A model generated the notes under the pieces. It searched no databases and was not told the origin of the DNA. It saw only the letters and a program-made list of their open reading frames with translations. From Auricularia sp. M13 (lineage: Eukaryota; Basidiomycota; Agaricomycetes; Auriculariales; Auriculariaceae), in contig CM073198.1 in assembly GCA_037042915.1 (NCBI GenBank), positions 1,798,001-1,862,000 of the forward strand: DNA of 64,000 nt, given 5' to 3'. Shown piece by piece: positions 33,859 through 51,334 of this stretch (the first letter of the stretch is position 1; each line of letters opens with the position of its first letter). The position numbers and the translations under genes are program-made.

Positions 33859-35679
33859 TTAGTCTTCCAGGCGCGAGCCGGTGGTGAGCACGCTCGGGCT
33901 CCGCTGCAGCCGCAGGGCGTCGAACGAGTCGTAGCTGGTTTGCTCCTGCACAGCGCGCGGCGGCGCGTTCATCATCACGGGCGTCTCGACGGGCGCGCGC
34001 CGTGCATGCTGCACGAACGTCTGGTCGCTCCCGACGTCGCTCAGGCCGTCGTACGCGTCGTTCGTGCTAGGTGGCGCGAGCGGCGAGCCAGGTACGGCCG
34101 TGCCGCGACCAAACGTCGACGTGTGAGCTGCCGGCGGCGGCGAGGGCAGAGGGCCAGACGGCGGGGGTGACGGCGCCGCGGCGCGGCGCATCCACATCGG
34201 CGATTCCGCGCGCTCGCCGAGCAGCGGGGCCGCCGAGTTGGGCGCCGTGGGCGAGAGCGGCCGCAGCACGGGCTTGGGCGGCAGTGGCGGCGCCGTGTCC
34301 AGGTTCAGCGACGTGCGCATGTCCTGGCTGAGCCGGAAGAACAGGCTCGTGGGCGTCTGCGCGTAGCTGACCATGCTGCGCCCGTCGTCGTGGTGCGTGC
34401 CGTGGCCGACCGAGCTGGCCAGCGCGGAGCCGTACTGCGTCAGATGCGCGTCCTCGGACGTCACGTCCTCCGTGCTCGGGAAGACGAGCCTCGTATGGCT
34501 GAGGCGCGGCCCACCCGCGATGCGCGCGTTGCTGCCGAAGGGGCTCGCGAGCAGCTCGCTCGCCGGCGTCGGCGCGTGGCTGCTGCCAGACCCATGACCG
34601 TGATTTGCGCTCGCAAGGCTGAAGACGCCGCTGCCGACGATGCTGACAGATGCGCTGGGCGAGGGACTGTGGCTGACTTTCGAGGGCTGCAGGGCTGCAG
34701 GCTGCTGGAGTGCGCCATATTCGGACTCGTTATCCCAAGGGGTGCCAGAACGCGGCGTGTCAACCAGGGCGGCGCGCTCCGCGAATGGGTTGGTGATGTT
34801 GAACGCCGAGCTGTTCATACTGACCGGCCGACTGTCCAGCTCCTTCATTCCCGCACCAGGCCCGCGAGGCGGGAGCAGCAGACCATCCTTCCCGATCACA
34901 CTCTGGTGTGGCGAGCCGCCCGTCGCGCCAGCCGCACTCGGCGCTGAGACGAACGAGTATGTGCTCGTCGTGTTCGAGTGCAAGCTGATGGGCTGTGGGT
35001 TTCGTCTCCGTCGGCGTACGACAAAGAAAATGAGCAAGCCAAACGCGCTCAGCAGGACCAGGATGGGCACGACAATCGCTGCAACGTTGACCTTGCCGCG
35101 ACTTCCTGTGAAGTCCTCAGTTTCAGAGGCCACGCCGGTACTGCTGGGGCCCGCGCCGTTCGTCGAGCCGACGCGTACACCAGCGGGTGTCGGCGTGGAC
35201 GTCGGCTGCTCGTCGATTGTGCGCACGGGAGTCGGATCAGGTTGCGACGCGCGTTGCGAGCTTCTTGATAATTCGGAAGTCCGGAATAGAATAGAAGTTG
35301 GCGCATGAGATCTCCATAAAGCACGTAAACGCCGGGGAGACAAGGACGTACGATGACGAGCGCTCGCTACTGGGGGCCAGGTTAGCCGTCGGCGTCGGCG
35401 TCGGTGTCGGTTTGGCGGGTTCCTTGGTGCTGGTGTTCTTGTCCCCACCGCTGCCCTTGGTCGGCGCAGCATTGTTCTTGCCGCCGCCACTGGACGTGTT
35501 CGGGGTCGGCTTGGGAGCCGGCTTGGACGTCGGTTTCGGCGTCGGCTTTGACGTCGACGTCGGCTTTGGCGATTGGTTGCCATTACCGCCGCCTGTGCCA
35601 GGCCACGGACTCCCCCAACCATGGTCCTTCAACCAATCGTCTACATCGTCCCACCAGCTGCGTGGGGTGTTGTTATTGC
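33859..35679 (-). CDS. Single-pass membrane protein with Ser/Thr/Pro-rich ectodomain
   Basis: Two exons are clear. The upstream one runs from an acceptor at 35679 (NNNTPRSWWDDVDDW) to about 35.35 kb. It encodes a Trp/Asp patch and then a Lys/Pro/Thr-repeat stretch (TSKPTPKPTSKPAPKPTP). A GTACGT donor after S-S-S joins in frame to the second exon (33859 to about 35.27 kb), which begins SSQRASQPDPTPVRTIDEQP. A transmembrane helix follows, VAAIVVPILVLLSAFGLLIF, then a basic stop-transfer VVRRRRRNPQ. The long cytoplasmic Ser/Pro-rich tail includes ITNPFAERAAL and ends GSRLED. The organisation resembles fungal cell-wall sensor or mucin-like proteins (Mid2/WSC type), without a recognised WSC domain. 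The first exon with the presumed signal peptide was not fixed. Confidence 0.65.
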
Positions 35680-37139
35680 CTGAAAAGCAAGGATAATTGA
35701 GCTCTCAGCCGGCGCGCAAGGCTCAGGGCAGCAGAGGCGCACCAGGATGACTGCTTGTGCGCAGTGCTGGCATTGTCTTCTTCGGTCGCTCCCTCCGTGG
35801 CGACGATATAAACAAACGAGTGTGTGGCAGGAAGGCAGAATGGAAAGGGCGCGCGCGGTTGGCAAGCCGGCCCTTATCGTTCTGTCCTGCTGAGCGGCGG
35901 GCGACGGGGATGGGAGAAGGAAGAGAGATGCGCAACACATCAATTGAGGAACTCCGCCGCATCATGTATCATGCATCACCCTCGACTGGTCTACTAAGTT
36001 GTTACGGCTTTGCTCCTCAGGCCTCAGGCCTCAGAGCCAACCGAGTTGTATATACTTAATCAAAATTGGGACCGATCTTTCTTTCTCGCAGTTGGGTGGG
36101 AGAAGGCCGCCGCTGCCTGACCGTCCCTATTTTGCTGCGGCCGTCCGGACGCGCCCCTGAGTTCTGCAGAGGCGGGGGCGTCAGGGCAGCGGTGGACCTT
36201 CGAGTGTGCGGCGGATCGGGACCATATTGCGACCCAACGCGTCGATCCCGATTGGTCACCCCAACTGCGAAAAAGGAGGGCCGCAAGCGTCAAAAAAGAT
36301 TACCAAAAGGGCCGAGAGCATTGCCAAATGAACACGAGCTTCAGATTCTGGCTGAGTGACTCGGCGCCTGCGTGCGGGTCATTTTACCGCACGGCGGGAG
36401 GCTGATGCGACTTGCCTTGATCCTTCGAATCCAAGTTGACTGCGAATTCGGATAGAGTATCGCCCTTGCTAACGAGTATCTGAGGACCCCAGCTTGAACA
36501 AGTCCAACCAGGGGAGCATGGTCGGGAGCTGCATAGTACGATGGCGCGCCGCGCGTAACGGTAACGGGTACCTGTTCCAGCAATGGAGCCATCGACCACA
36601 AGTAAACTGCACAACTCATGCACGCAGCTCCGGCAATCAACGGAGAAAGACATGCTAAGCTCACTGGTGTGCACCTGGCCGCAGAATTGTGCCCATATGG
36701 ATAACGGCACACATCTCATGCCAGTGCCGCCGTGCGCCGCGCCTTCTGCGTCGTGCTGCTGCTCACGCTGGCCGTAGAGTGCACAATGCTGCTGGTACTG
36801 GTCGTGCCCAGGCATCCGAGATCATTAGCTGCACTGCGGCACAGCGCCCGAGGAACATGAACGGCGGTGTTGGTCAGGAACGAGCCCGAAACAAGAAATG
36901 CCGCTCAGCATGCATGCACGCTCGCTCACGGCTTGCGCATGTAGGCAAGGCGCTGCTGCGCCTAAGCGCGGGCCTACCAAGAAGGCAGCGCTGCTGCACA
37001 ACGCTCGAGGCCGCAGCGCAACTCCGTCCCTGGTCAATCTGCCAGACTGACGCAACTCCGCGCATGAACGTGCCAGTGACCTGGGGCGCTGCTCGCCCTA
37101 TGTGCGGGTCCGCACACAGGAGCGCGCCGCCAAAGCACC

Positions 37140-37610
37140 AGCATGATGAGGAGGGGATGCTGCTCCGCCTCTGCGCGAGCCGGTGTGGAATGAAGCGCGA
37201 GTCTGCGCGACTCCGCCCAAAGCGCCAGCCCGCAAAGAAGGACGCGGCTCCGCCTCTGCGCGAGCCCATAACGAGAAGTGCGCTGCCCCACCTCTGCGCG
37301 AGCCCGTAGGAAAAAGGACACGACTCCGCCTCTGCGCAAGCCCGTACGGAAAGAACGCAGCCCCGCCTCTGCGTGGGCCCGTAACAAGAGGCGACACCGC
37401 CAGGCGCGATCCCGTAGTCAGTGAAAGCGCGACTCCGCCGAGGCACCAGTCCGCAGAAAAGGAAGACGCGATTCCGCCTCTGCGCCAGTCCGTAGCGAAA
37501 GCACGCTGCTCCGCGTCTGCGCGAGCCCGTGAACGAAGAAAACGCTGCTCCGCAACAGCGCGAGCCCGTGAGGAAGCACCGTCCTGCCATAGCGCGAGCC
37601 CGCATGTACA
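37140..37610. repeat. Degenerate ~38-bp tandem repeat (minisatellite)
   Basis: About a dozen diverged units around the core CTCCGCCTCTGCGCGAGCCC, each followed by a variable GTA/A-rich spacer. The distance between cores was counted as 38, 38 and 37 bp in three successive units. The ends are ragged, and related fragments reach to about 36.9 kb. Confidence 0.75.
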
Positions 37611-38592
37611 GCTGCCGTTCCATCTGGCGTCACCCGCCTGAGCGTGCTGTCGAGACCCGATCAGTCTTGCAGTCCGATACAGAGTTCCCGCAAAATCTGC
37701 TGCATGATATAGAGATGCCGGCGGGGGATTACAGGCCAACGAGGCAGCCCTGGGACGTGAAGCAGAACCAGCCGGTCGTGGCGCAAGTCGCCAAGCCACG
37801 AAAAGCAGAAAGCAACCGGCAACCTCGGGCGCAGCATATGAGTTGATATTTGATATTTTATCGGCGTGTACGCATAGAAAATAGAGGAGATGAAACGCAC
37901 GCAGAGTGGTATTGTTGAGCACCAGGTGGCCTGCGAGGGTGACCGGTGAAGCCGGGTCTCGTCGAAGTGAATCTAGCGAGAAATAGTAAGCCGGGGCGAA
38001 AGCCTGTGCTAAACCTGACGCGACTTTGCCCAATGCACCAGCTCGTCCCGGGGAACAACAGCGACTGACCGTTGCAGCCAGGTGACGAGCCTTCAAAAGG
38101 TTCTAGATCCCGGGCTCCTTCGCGTCAAAATACGAGGTATCATTAGTGTATATAGGCCAGCACAGGAAAAAATGTACTAACCCTGTAGCCTGTCAAGTGT
38201 TATAGCACTGTGGTCACGCAACGCTGTTGCGACGCTGCCTGTATGACGAAATGCTCGTGAATCAAACCCGAGACTTCACTTGCAATTGGTTGCACGTGCG
38301 CACGCCTTCATACCGAGTATCTCAATATTCAGCGTTCAGAGAGCCCGACGACGCGTCCACTTGCGACAAGGCCGCCATATGATGCAGTAGTCTGGCTGAC
38401 ACCCGTTCACGTCTTGAACCCAATCTTCGGCCTGCCACAACATGCTTCCTTCCGATACCAGCTCTTGCCTATGCATAGCCGAGCGTATACAGAGTAGCCG
38501 CGAGTGACGATATGGCGAAAATGCGAGGACAAGGTCGCTGAGCGGGTTCGAGCACGTCGGACGTCACGGTGTCGAACTCCGCTCTGCGCCGC

Positions 38593-38800
38593 GTCGCCAT
38601 CGGGGAAATCCTTGACGATGATCCGGTGCTGGCCATTGCCCACCATCGCCGGCCAGCGCCGCCATCTCGGGCCATTGCGCACTGCTGCGGGTTCGTTCAC
38701 AGAGCCTTCTAGTAATGTCACCGCCAGCCGGCGTCTGACTGACCGCTATACTGGCCACTCCCACGGCCAGCTCATGACCTTCGTACAGGCCGGGCCTGGG
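38593..38800 (+). repeat. Dispersed repeat, copy 1
   Basis: Begins GCCATCGGGGAAATCC and continues CCGGTGCTGGCC with GGCCAGC-type internal repetition. The reverse complement of 39600-39860 aligns with it from its outer end. Confidence 0.5.
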
Positions 38801-39599
38801 CTGTCGCTTGTGGGCTTTCCATTGCTTACTTTCGATCCTTTATAATAATCCAAATCCACCTCTTCCAGCGCTGTTGCACTAAGTCCATATGTTCAAAAAA
38901 TGATATATTACGCTATCCGAGTAATGCACGGGCGTGCATCCAAGTCTCGTCTACTCGTATCGTTGCCGCGAGGCGGCCAGGCGTGCGAAACGCGGCCCTC
39001 GCCGCAGACAGCAACTGCAACCAAATGCTGTGCCTGCGAGAAATGAGGTGAGTGATAGATTGAGCAGAGAGTAAGCTGTACGTACCAACGAGCTGTATTG
39101 CCTGTACCCTGACTCGCCTCCGTTTTCCGACTCGAGCGCGATCTGCAAAAATAAAGCTTTAGTAGTCCAACAAGAGCCAGCCAGCCTAGCACGTCTCAAG
39201 CACAGCGAGTCCTTGCGAGCACAACCAGACAGACGAGCCCCGAAGCGAAACAAGAGCCAAGAAAGCAGACAGCAAGCCAGAAGCCACGGACCAGCCAGCA
39301 AAAGCACCAGAACAAGACGCAGCACAAGCACCATAAAAGCAGGCCCCAAGGTCTGTTGACGGTAGCAGGCAGGCGCAGGGCGCAGTCTTGAGTCTTGGGC
39401 CTCTTGGGGCGGCTGCGCGAGAGGGAAGGAGGGCAAGTGCGATTGAGACTCCGCGCAAATCCAACCAACTGATGTGATCGCAACGACCTGATGACCATGT
39501 GCATCGCCCTCGCCCGCCCCTTCCCCAAGCTCCCCCAGATGCTCAGTGTCCTGGGTGTCCAGAGGCAGCTGTAAAAGATATAATCAATATATTTCTATC

Positions 39600-39860
39600 A
39601 TCATGGCACGCGACAAGCATTCAATCTTTTGGACACAGCCACGCTTGAGGCTGGTCAGGGTTTGGTCGGGTCAGCGCCGTCTGGTAGCTGAGTTGCCCGG
39701 GAAGGACCAGGGGAGGACCAGCAGGCAGTAGACCAACCCGGCAGCGACCAGCTGGTGGAGTGATGGCCATGTACTGACCAGCGCCGCCAGCACGGGCCAG
39801 CTCCGCCATCACGGGCCAGCACCGGGCACGGTCAAACGGTTTTCCCCGATGGCCTAAAAC
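39600..39860 (-). repeat. Dispersed repeat, copy 2 (inverted)
   Basis: On the minus strand it begins GCCATCGGGGAAAACCG and continues CCCGGTGCTGGCC, matching the repeat at 38.6 kb. The inside is a run of diverged GGCCAGC/GACCAGC units. Probably a non-autonomous element or low-copy repeat. Confidence 0.5.
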
Positions 39861-40212
39861 TGGACCTCATTAACGTTCATTCCTCGCCCCGAACTCACCT
39901 TACCATCAGTGCTCGCGAGCGTACGGCTCGCAATCAATGAGCTCGCCGTCGTCCGATGCGGTGACCACAGTTGCAGCAACGGCTCATGATCAGGCGTCAT
40001 GGACAGATGCTGTGACTTCCAAGTACGCCCTTGGCTCGCAATGACAACCGCGAGCTTAGTTCATATTTTTCTGCGGGTTTCGGCCTTATGGCGCGTCGAA
40101 ATTCGCCGGTCAAGCTACATACGCGCTCATGATCCTAGCATAGGCCGTAGGCGTAGGCTTACAAGCTCTTAAACGCGGTTCGGTGGCTGCATTGACGCTA
40201 GCACGACGCTGA

Positions 40213-41159
40213 ATGCTCGTGTCTCTGGAAATCTCCAACCGCGACGCCGGCTACTCTTGGTTTTTGTCCTGGATGGCTGAGACTCAGAAAGAGCAGAAGG
40301 GCACCGCTGCTCGCTGGAGTCGAAGTCCGCAGCTGAGCCTGCAGACGTCTGTGCACCAGGTGCGCGAGCACGCGACTCCAGATGTGGCGTTTAGCTTTGT
40401 TGCCGGCTTGGGCAACCACTACTTCCAGTATCGCGGCGCCTGGTTCCAGGTACGATTGTCGCACGTCCTCCTGCCCCATGGCTCAGCGCTCAGCTTTCCT
40501 TCAGGTTCATCGTGAACGCGAAGTAAAAGGCGGCAGCATGCTGCAGGGACCGGTCTGGGAAACTCTCACTACTACGAAATCTGCATCCTTAACCTTCAAG
40601 GCCGAGCGCGGGCTTACAGATGACCGCTTGAACCATGTCCTGTCGAGTCTCCCAGACCGGAGCATCCTCCTTATGGAGGATGTCGATGCTGCATTCAATA
40701 AGCGTATACAGGTTACAGAGGACGGGTGCGTGTGGATATGCCAACCCACATGACGCTAACGCAGACTCCATGTATCAGTCTTCCGTCACCTTCTCCGGTT
40801 TCCTGAACGCACTGGATGGCGTGGCGAGTGGAGAGGAGCGCGTCCTTTTCCTCACCACCAACCATTTGGACCGCTTGGACCCCGCGCTGATTCGTCCTGT
40901 ACGCGTCGACGTCGTTGAGCACTTGGGCTATGCGTCGCCTGCGCAAGCGCGGCCATATTTTCAGCAATTCTTTGGCGGGGACATGCCCGGAGCCGACGAA
41001 GTCGCCAGCGCTAGCGCCGTGGCACGCCAGGCGTCTGACGGGCGGTACGCAAGCATGGCCGCGCTTCAGGGCCATTTCATTCGTCATCCCTTACCGGAAG
41101 CGCTCGAATATTCTGTCCTCGACGGTATATTCTTCGAACGCCCGCGGACTGCCCAATGA
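40213..41159 (+). pseudogene. BCS1-like AAA protein lacking the Walker A segment
   Basis: Related to Bcs1, the mitochondrial inner-membrane AAA translocase for the Rieske protein. The BCS1 N-domain start is present (LEISNRDAGYSWFLSWMAE) and continues to [12 protein letters not shown]. It is joined across a GT-AG intron to [10 protein letters not shown] and GPVWETL. The sequence then jumps directly to [13 protein letters not shown], so roughly 100 residues with the Walker A P-loop are absent. Just before the junction, YYEICILNL is readable in a different frame, suggesting deletion plus a frameshift. Walker B is present ([15 protein letters not shown]), as are [19 protein letters not shown] and [12 protein letters not shown]. 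The conserved RPGRVD reads RPVRVD. The acceptor of the next intron does not restore the expected EDG-YQSSV frame. No upstream membrane helix was seen. ATP binding is unlikely; best read as a decaying paralogue. Confidence 0.7.
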
Positions 41160-41366
41160 CCCTTCTGCCTGCCATGTACATAACATCGGTGCACTTAATC
41201 TTGTACCTTGAGGACCACTCACTCCCTTTCACGCCGCCTCTGCAGCGGCGCGAATCTGTCAGAACTGCAAAATGCGCGATGCGATAGCAAGTTTCAGACT
41301 CTACCTACTGTACAGTTTATATGTATGTCGATACGTGAATGCAATACAGAACCTCACAACACCCGA

Positions 41367-49697
<8,331 letters not shown>

Positions 49698-50208
49698 GAC
49701 GGGGTGAACGGTGCTCAGGCTCCGCTCAAATTTCTGGCCCGGCTTGAACTCGGTCGCTGTCCGACGCCGTTGCGGAACATGACTCGCGCTGCTCCAACGC
49801 TTACAAAATACAGTACTCCTCAATATTGCGAAACGGCGTACAAGAGACAGTATAGTAATATTCAGAAATTTATGGCATTGACAACTTTGTTACTTCTTGT
49901 GACGACTGCGTTCCGTCAACCGCCTGCTTCATTCGCAGGCACAATTCCACGGTGGCCATCAGCAAGACATCGAGATGACGGTCTTGACATCTGCAAAGAT
50001 CACGAGAATAGCGATGTCGATTCGGTTTGCTTGAAGTTGCGTTACGCAGACTTTTTTGCAGCAGCAGCAGACTCAAGTCTCAGCGTCGCGCAAATGTCTA
50101 TGACATCCCGGTCCGCGCTGTATCTTGGTGCTGAGCACGGTCTTGAACATTCTACAACCAGGTTCATACACATCATGCACATCATGCATGACGTGGGCGG
50201 AGAGGTCG
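49698..50208. other. Shared intergenic region between PRP8 and Hsp20 copy B
   Basis: Divergent promoter region. The right part, near the Hsp20 gene, belongs to the duplicated Hsp20 block; the left must contain the PRP8 promoter and 5' UTR. No other gene seen. Confidence 0.5.
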
Positions 50209-50228
50209 CGAACTTTCGGGAGCTTCCG
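50209..50228 (+). promoter_or_regulatory. Heat-shock element of Hsp20 copy B
   Basis: CGAACTTTCGGGAGCTTCCG, identical to the element in copies A and C: four alternating GAA/TTC-type units, two perfect and two with one mismatch. Confidence 0.75.
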
Positions 50229-50267
50229 CCGTGTTCTCGACATGTCCAGGCATTCCCTTTCCAAGGG

Positions 50268-50275
50268 TATATAAA
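50268..50275 (+). promoter_or_regulatory. TATA box of Hsp20 copy B
   Basis: TATATAAA followed by GGCC, 93-100 bp before the ATG. Confidence 0.8.
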
Positions 50276-50367
50276 GGCCGCCTCTTCCATAGCCAGCTCT
50301 TCAGACATATACCCAAGTATCACTTCGAATTCTCAAAGCGTTCTCAACTTCACTCGCATCTCACACA

Positions 50368-50875
50368 ATGTCGCTTTTCTGGACCGCGACTCCCAGCCCA
50401 TTCGCCGACTTCGAGCGCGCCTTCAATGACGTGTTCAACGGCAACCTGTCCCGCATCGGCGACGGGTCTAACGACACTGTGACCCAAGGCTTCAGGCCAA
50501 GGTACGTTACATCATCTATCACTCGTTGTCGGACGTGCGTGCTGACTCCTCTGCAGGATGGACCTCCACGAAGACAAGGAGAAGAACCTCGTGACCGCGA
50601 CGTTCGAGCTCCCCGGCCTGAAGAAGGAGGACATCGCGATCGACGTGCACAACGGCCGTCTCACCGTCTCGGGCGAGGTCAAATCCTCGTCCGAGGAGAA
50701 CAAGGACGGCTGGGTCGTGCGCGAGCGCCGGTCGGGCCGTTTCTCGCGCGTCCTTCCGCTTCCGCAGGGCGTGAAACCCGAGAGCGTCTCGGCCTCGCTG
50801 AACGACGGCGTGTTGACTGTGACGTTCCCCAAGTCCACGCCGGAGCAGGAGGCGAAGCGCATCGCCGTCAATTAA
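50368..50875 (+). CDS. Small heat-shock protein, Hsp20/alpha-crystallin, copy B
   Basis: Exons 50368-50501 and 50557-50875 give 150 residues. The intron is 55 bp; it ends CTGCAG and contains a 3-base insertion relative to copy C. The protein differs from copy A at only a few sites: Ser instead of Ala after GN-L in the N-terminal arm, and QGVKPES instead of QGAKPES in the crystallin domain. The domain order and the C-terminal RIAV anchor are unchanged, so the gene should be functional. It shares with copy A a long stretch of 3' flank that copy C lacks. Confidence 0.95.
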
Positions 50876-51334
50876 ATGGGTTGTTGAATCATGCTGTTTT
50901 TTACGATTGTAGCCTTAGCTGAATGTAATTTTTTTATATGAATACTTCGTAATTATTTGCTCCCTGAGTTGACTTGACCAGAAGGATTGGACCGTACTTT
51001 TAAGTTACTTAGCGCGTCAGGAAAAAGGCGCACTCATGTGGTGAATGCTTCACTCATGTTCACGTACCACCAGCGATACCCTTGGAGTACTATGGATGCC
51101 GGCCACCCTGCCACATTATTTCTGCCGCCTCGAACTGTAAGACGACTGCGGCAAGTCGAGTTTCTGTGGGAGTCTGGGACCCTTTTAGGTTTGATTTTCA
51201 GGGTTTCGGAGCGGTCCGCAAACTGCCGATCGGTCCTTCCCTCATCCTTTGATCACCACACCGTGACCCAAAGCTTGCATTATCGCTCGACGCCACCGCC
51301 GACGACGAAGTCTTTGAGCTTGCCGTCGCCTGCG

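Larger units (their letters stand above)
35700..40212. other. 4.5-kb gene-free interval rich in repeats
   Basis: No coding gene recognised. It includes a minisatellite (37.1-37.6 kb), an inverted pair of related repeats (38.6 and 39.7 kb) and a weaker inverted repeat near 36.06-36.28 kb. Long open frames within 36.9-38.1 kb on the minus strand follow the tandem repeat period and are not regarded as genes. Confidence 0.55.
50185..51150 (+). repeat. Hsp20 duplication block B
   Basis: Direct-strand counterpart of block A (32385-33405). Promoter, both exons, intron and roughly 280 bp beyond the stop codon align. The 3' end of the block overlaps the 5' region of the proline-rich gene starting at 51335. 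Confidence 0.8.

Noticed and set aside
37098-38096. 332-codon minus-strand frame and an overlapping 249-codon frame
   Set aside because: They follow the ~38-bp tandem repeat and low-complexity sequence; no domain and no gene structure.
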